Assembly (NCBI GenBank): GCA_019113645.1
Contig: DXGZ01000104.1
Span: 1-38,888 of the forward strand
Source of the DNA: Candidatus Mediterraneibacter vanvlietii
GTDB taxonomy: Bacteria > Bacillota > Clostridia > Lachnospirales > Lachnospiraceae
Direction of reading: 5' to 3'
Length of the DNA: 38,888 nt
Shown: positions 38,851 through 38,888 of the stretch, piece after piece
How the letters are laid out: each line of letters begins with the position of its first letter
How positions within the stretch are numbered: position 1 is the stretch's first letter
Made by a program: the position numbers and the translations under genes
The notes under the pieces: model-generated
Told to the model about the DNA's origin: nothing
What the model saw: only the letters and a program-made list of their open reading frames with translations
Database searches by the model: none

Positions 38851-38888
38851 TTTTAACGAGAGTTTGATCCTGGCTCAGGATGAATGCT
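38851..38888 (+). rRNA. 16S rRNA, 5' end (runs off window)
   Basis: The universal start AGAGTTTGATCCTGGCTCAG is followed by GATGAATGCT, where most bacteria have GATGAACGCT. Only ~38 bases are inside the window. The exact 5' end is set by processing and is estimated. Confidence 0.95.

Overview
The window reads as a chromosomal segment of an anaerobic, spore-forming Firmicute, most likely a gut Lachnospiraceae (Clostridia). The evidence is sporulation genes (spoIID, a spoIIQ-like gene, cwlD), rubrerythrin-based oxygen defence under a PerR-type repressor, a T-box leader on ileS, strong SD sites (AGGAGG type) and TTGACA/TATAAT promoters with 17-base spacers. Species cannot be fixed from this sequence alone. 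Gene content is mostly housekeeping. No phage, plasmid, transposase or CRISPR locus is visible.

Layout. 1-343: a large palindromic repeat and the dacF promoter. 343-3.0 kb: a D,D-carboxypeptidase convergent with an AraC-type regulator. 3.0-6.0 kb: a metal-efflux module (ArsR/CadC-type sensor, free HMA protein, P1B ATPase) whose ATPase gene is flanked by two inverted copies of an ~88-bp palindrome. 6.0-9.0 kb: a HelD-like helicase carrying a C-terminal domain that resembles the N-terminal beta-sandwich of GH31 glycosidases. 9.1-15.3 kb: T-box, a second hairpin element, ileS and glgP. 15.3-18.3 kb: a repeat-tailed membrane protein, spoIID and spoIIQ. 18.3-18.8 kb: tandem 81-bp repeats and a GIY-YIG protein. 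18.9-24.6 kb: a divergent amino-acid/amide catabolic island (ornithine-cyclodeaminase-like protein and YtcJ-like amidohydrolase facing away from an M20 amidohydrolase and a YfcC-type transporter). 24.8-26.6 kb: rubrerythrin, reverse rubrerythrin and PerR, reading leftward. 26.9-30.5 kb: a secreted NlpC/P60 hydrolase, a tight cluster of perfect DnaA boxes, a DUF1858 redox protein, MecA, and an unrecognised small gene. 30.6-33.3 kb: GH18 hydrolase and CwlD. 33.4-38.2 kb: a close-packed operon of a Sua5-pseudophosphatase fusion, upp, dCMP deaminase, two-subunit fumarase and PlsC. 38.2-38.9 kb: tRNA-Ser(GCT), tandem rRNA promoters and the first bases of a 16S gene.

How the parts work together. 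The metal module senses and exports a divalent metal (Zn/Cd/Pb class). PerR probably controls its own operon and the two diiron peroxidases. SpoIID and SpoIIQ act in engulfment, and CwlD in the spore cortex. The island at 18.9-24.6 kb looks like uptake plus hydrolysis of an acylated or amidated amino acid, possibly feeding an ornithine-to-proline step.

Most unusual observations: the HelD/GH31-N fusion; the Sua5 fusion to a LMW-phosphatase domain that has lost its catalytic cysteine; the cluster of DnaA boxes far from any visible replication gene; terminator hairpins whose 3' arm carries the SD of the next sporulation gene; and several unrelated palindromic elements placed in untranslated regions. 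All functional calls are by reading motifs; no database search was run.
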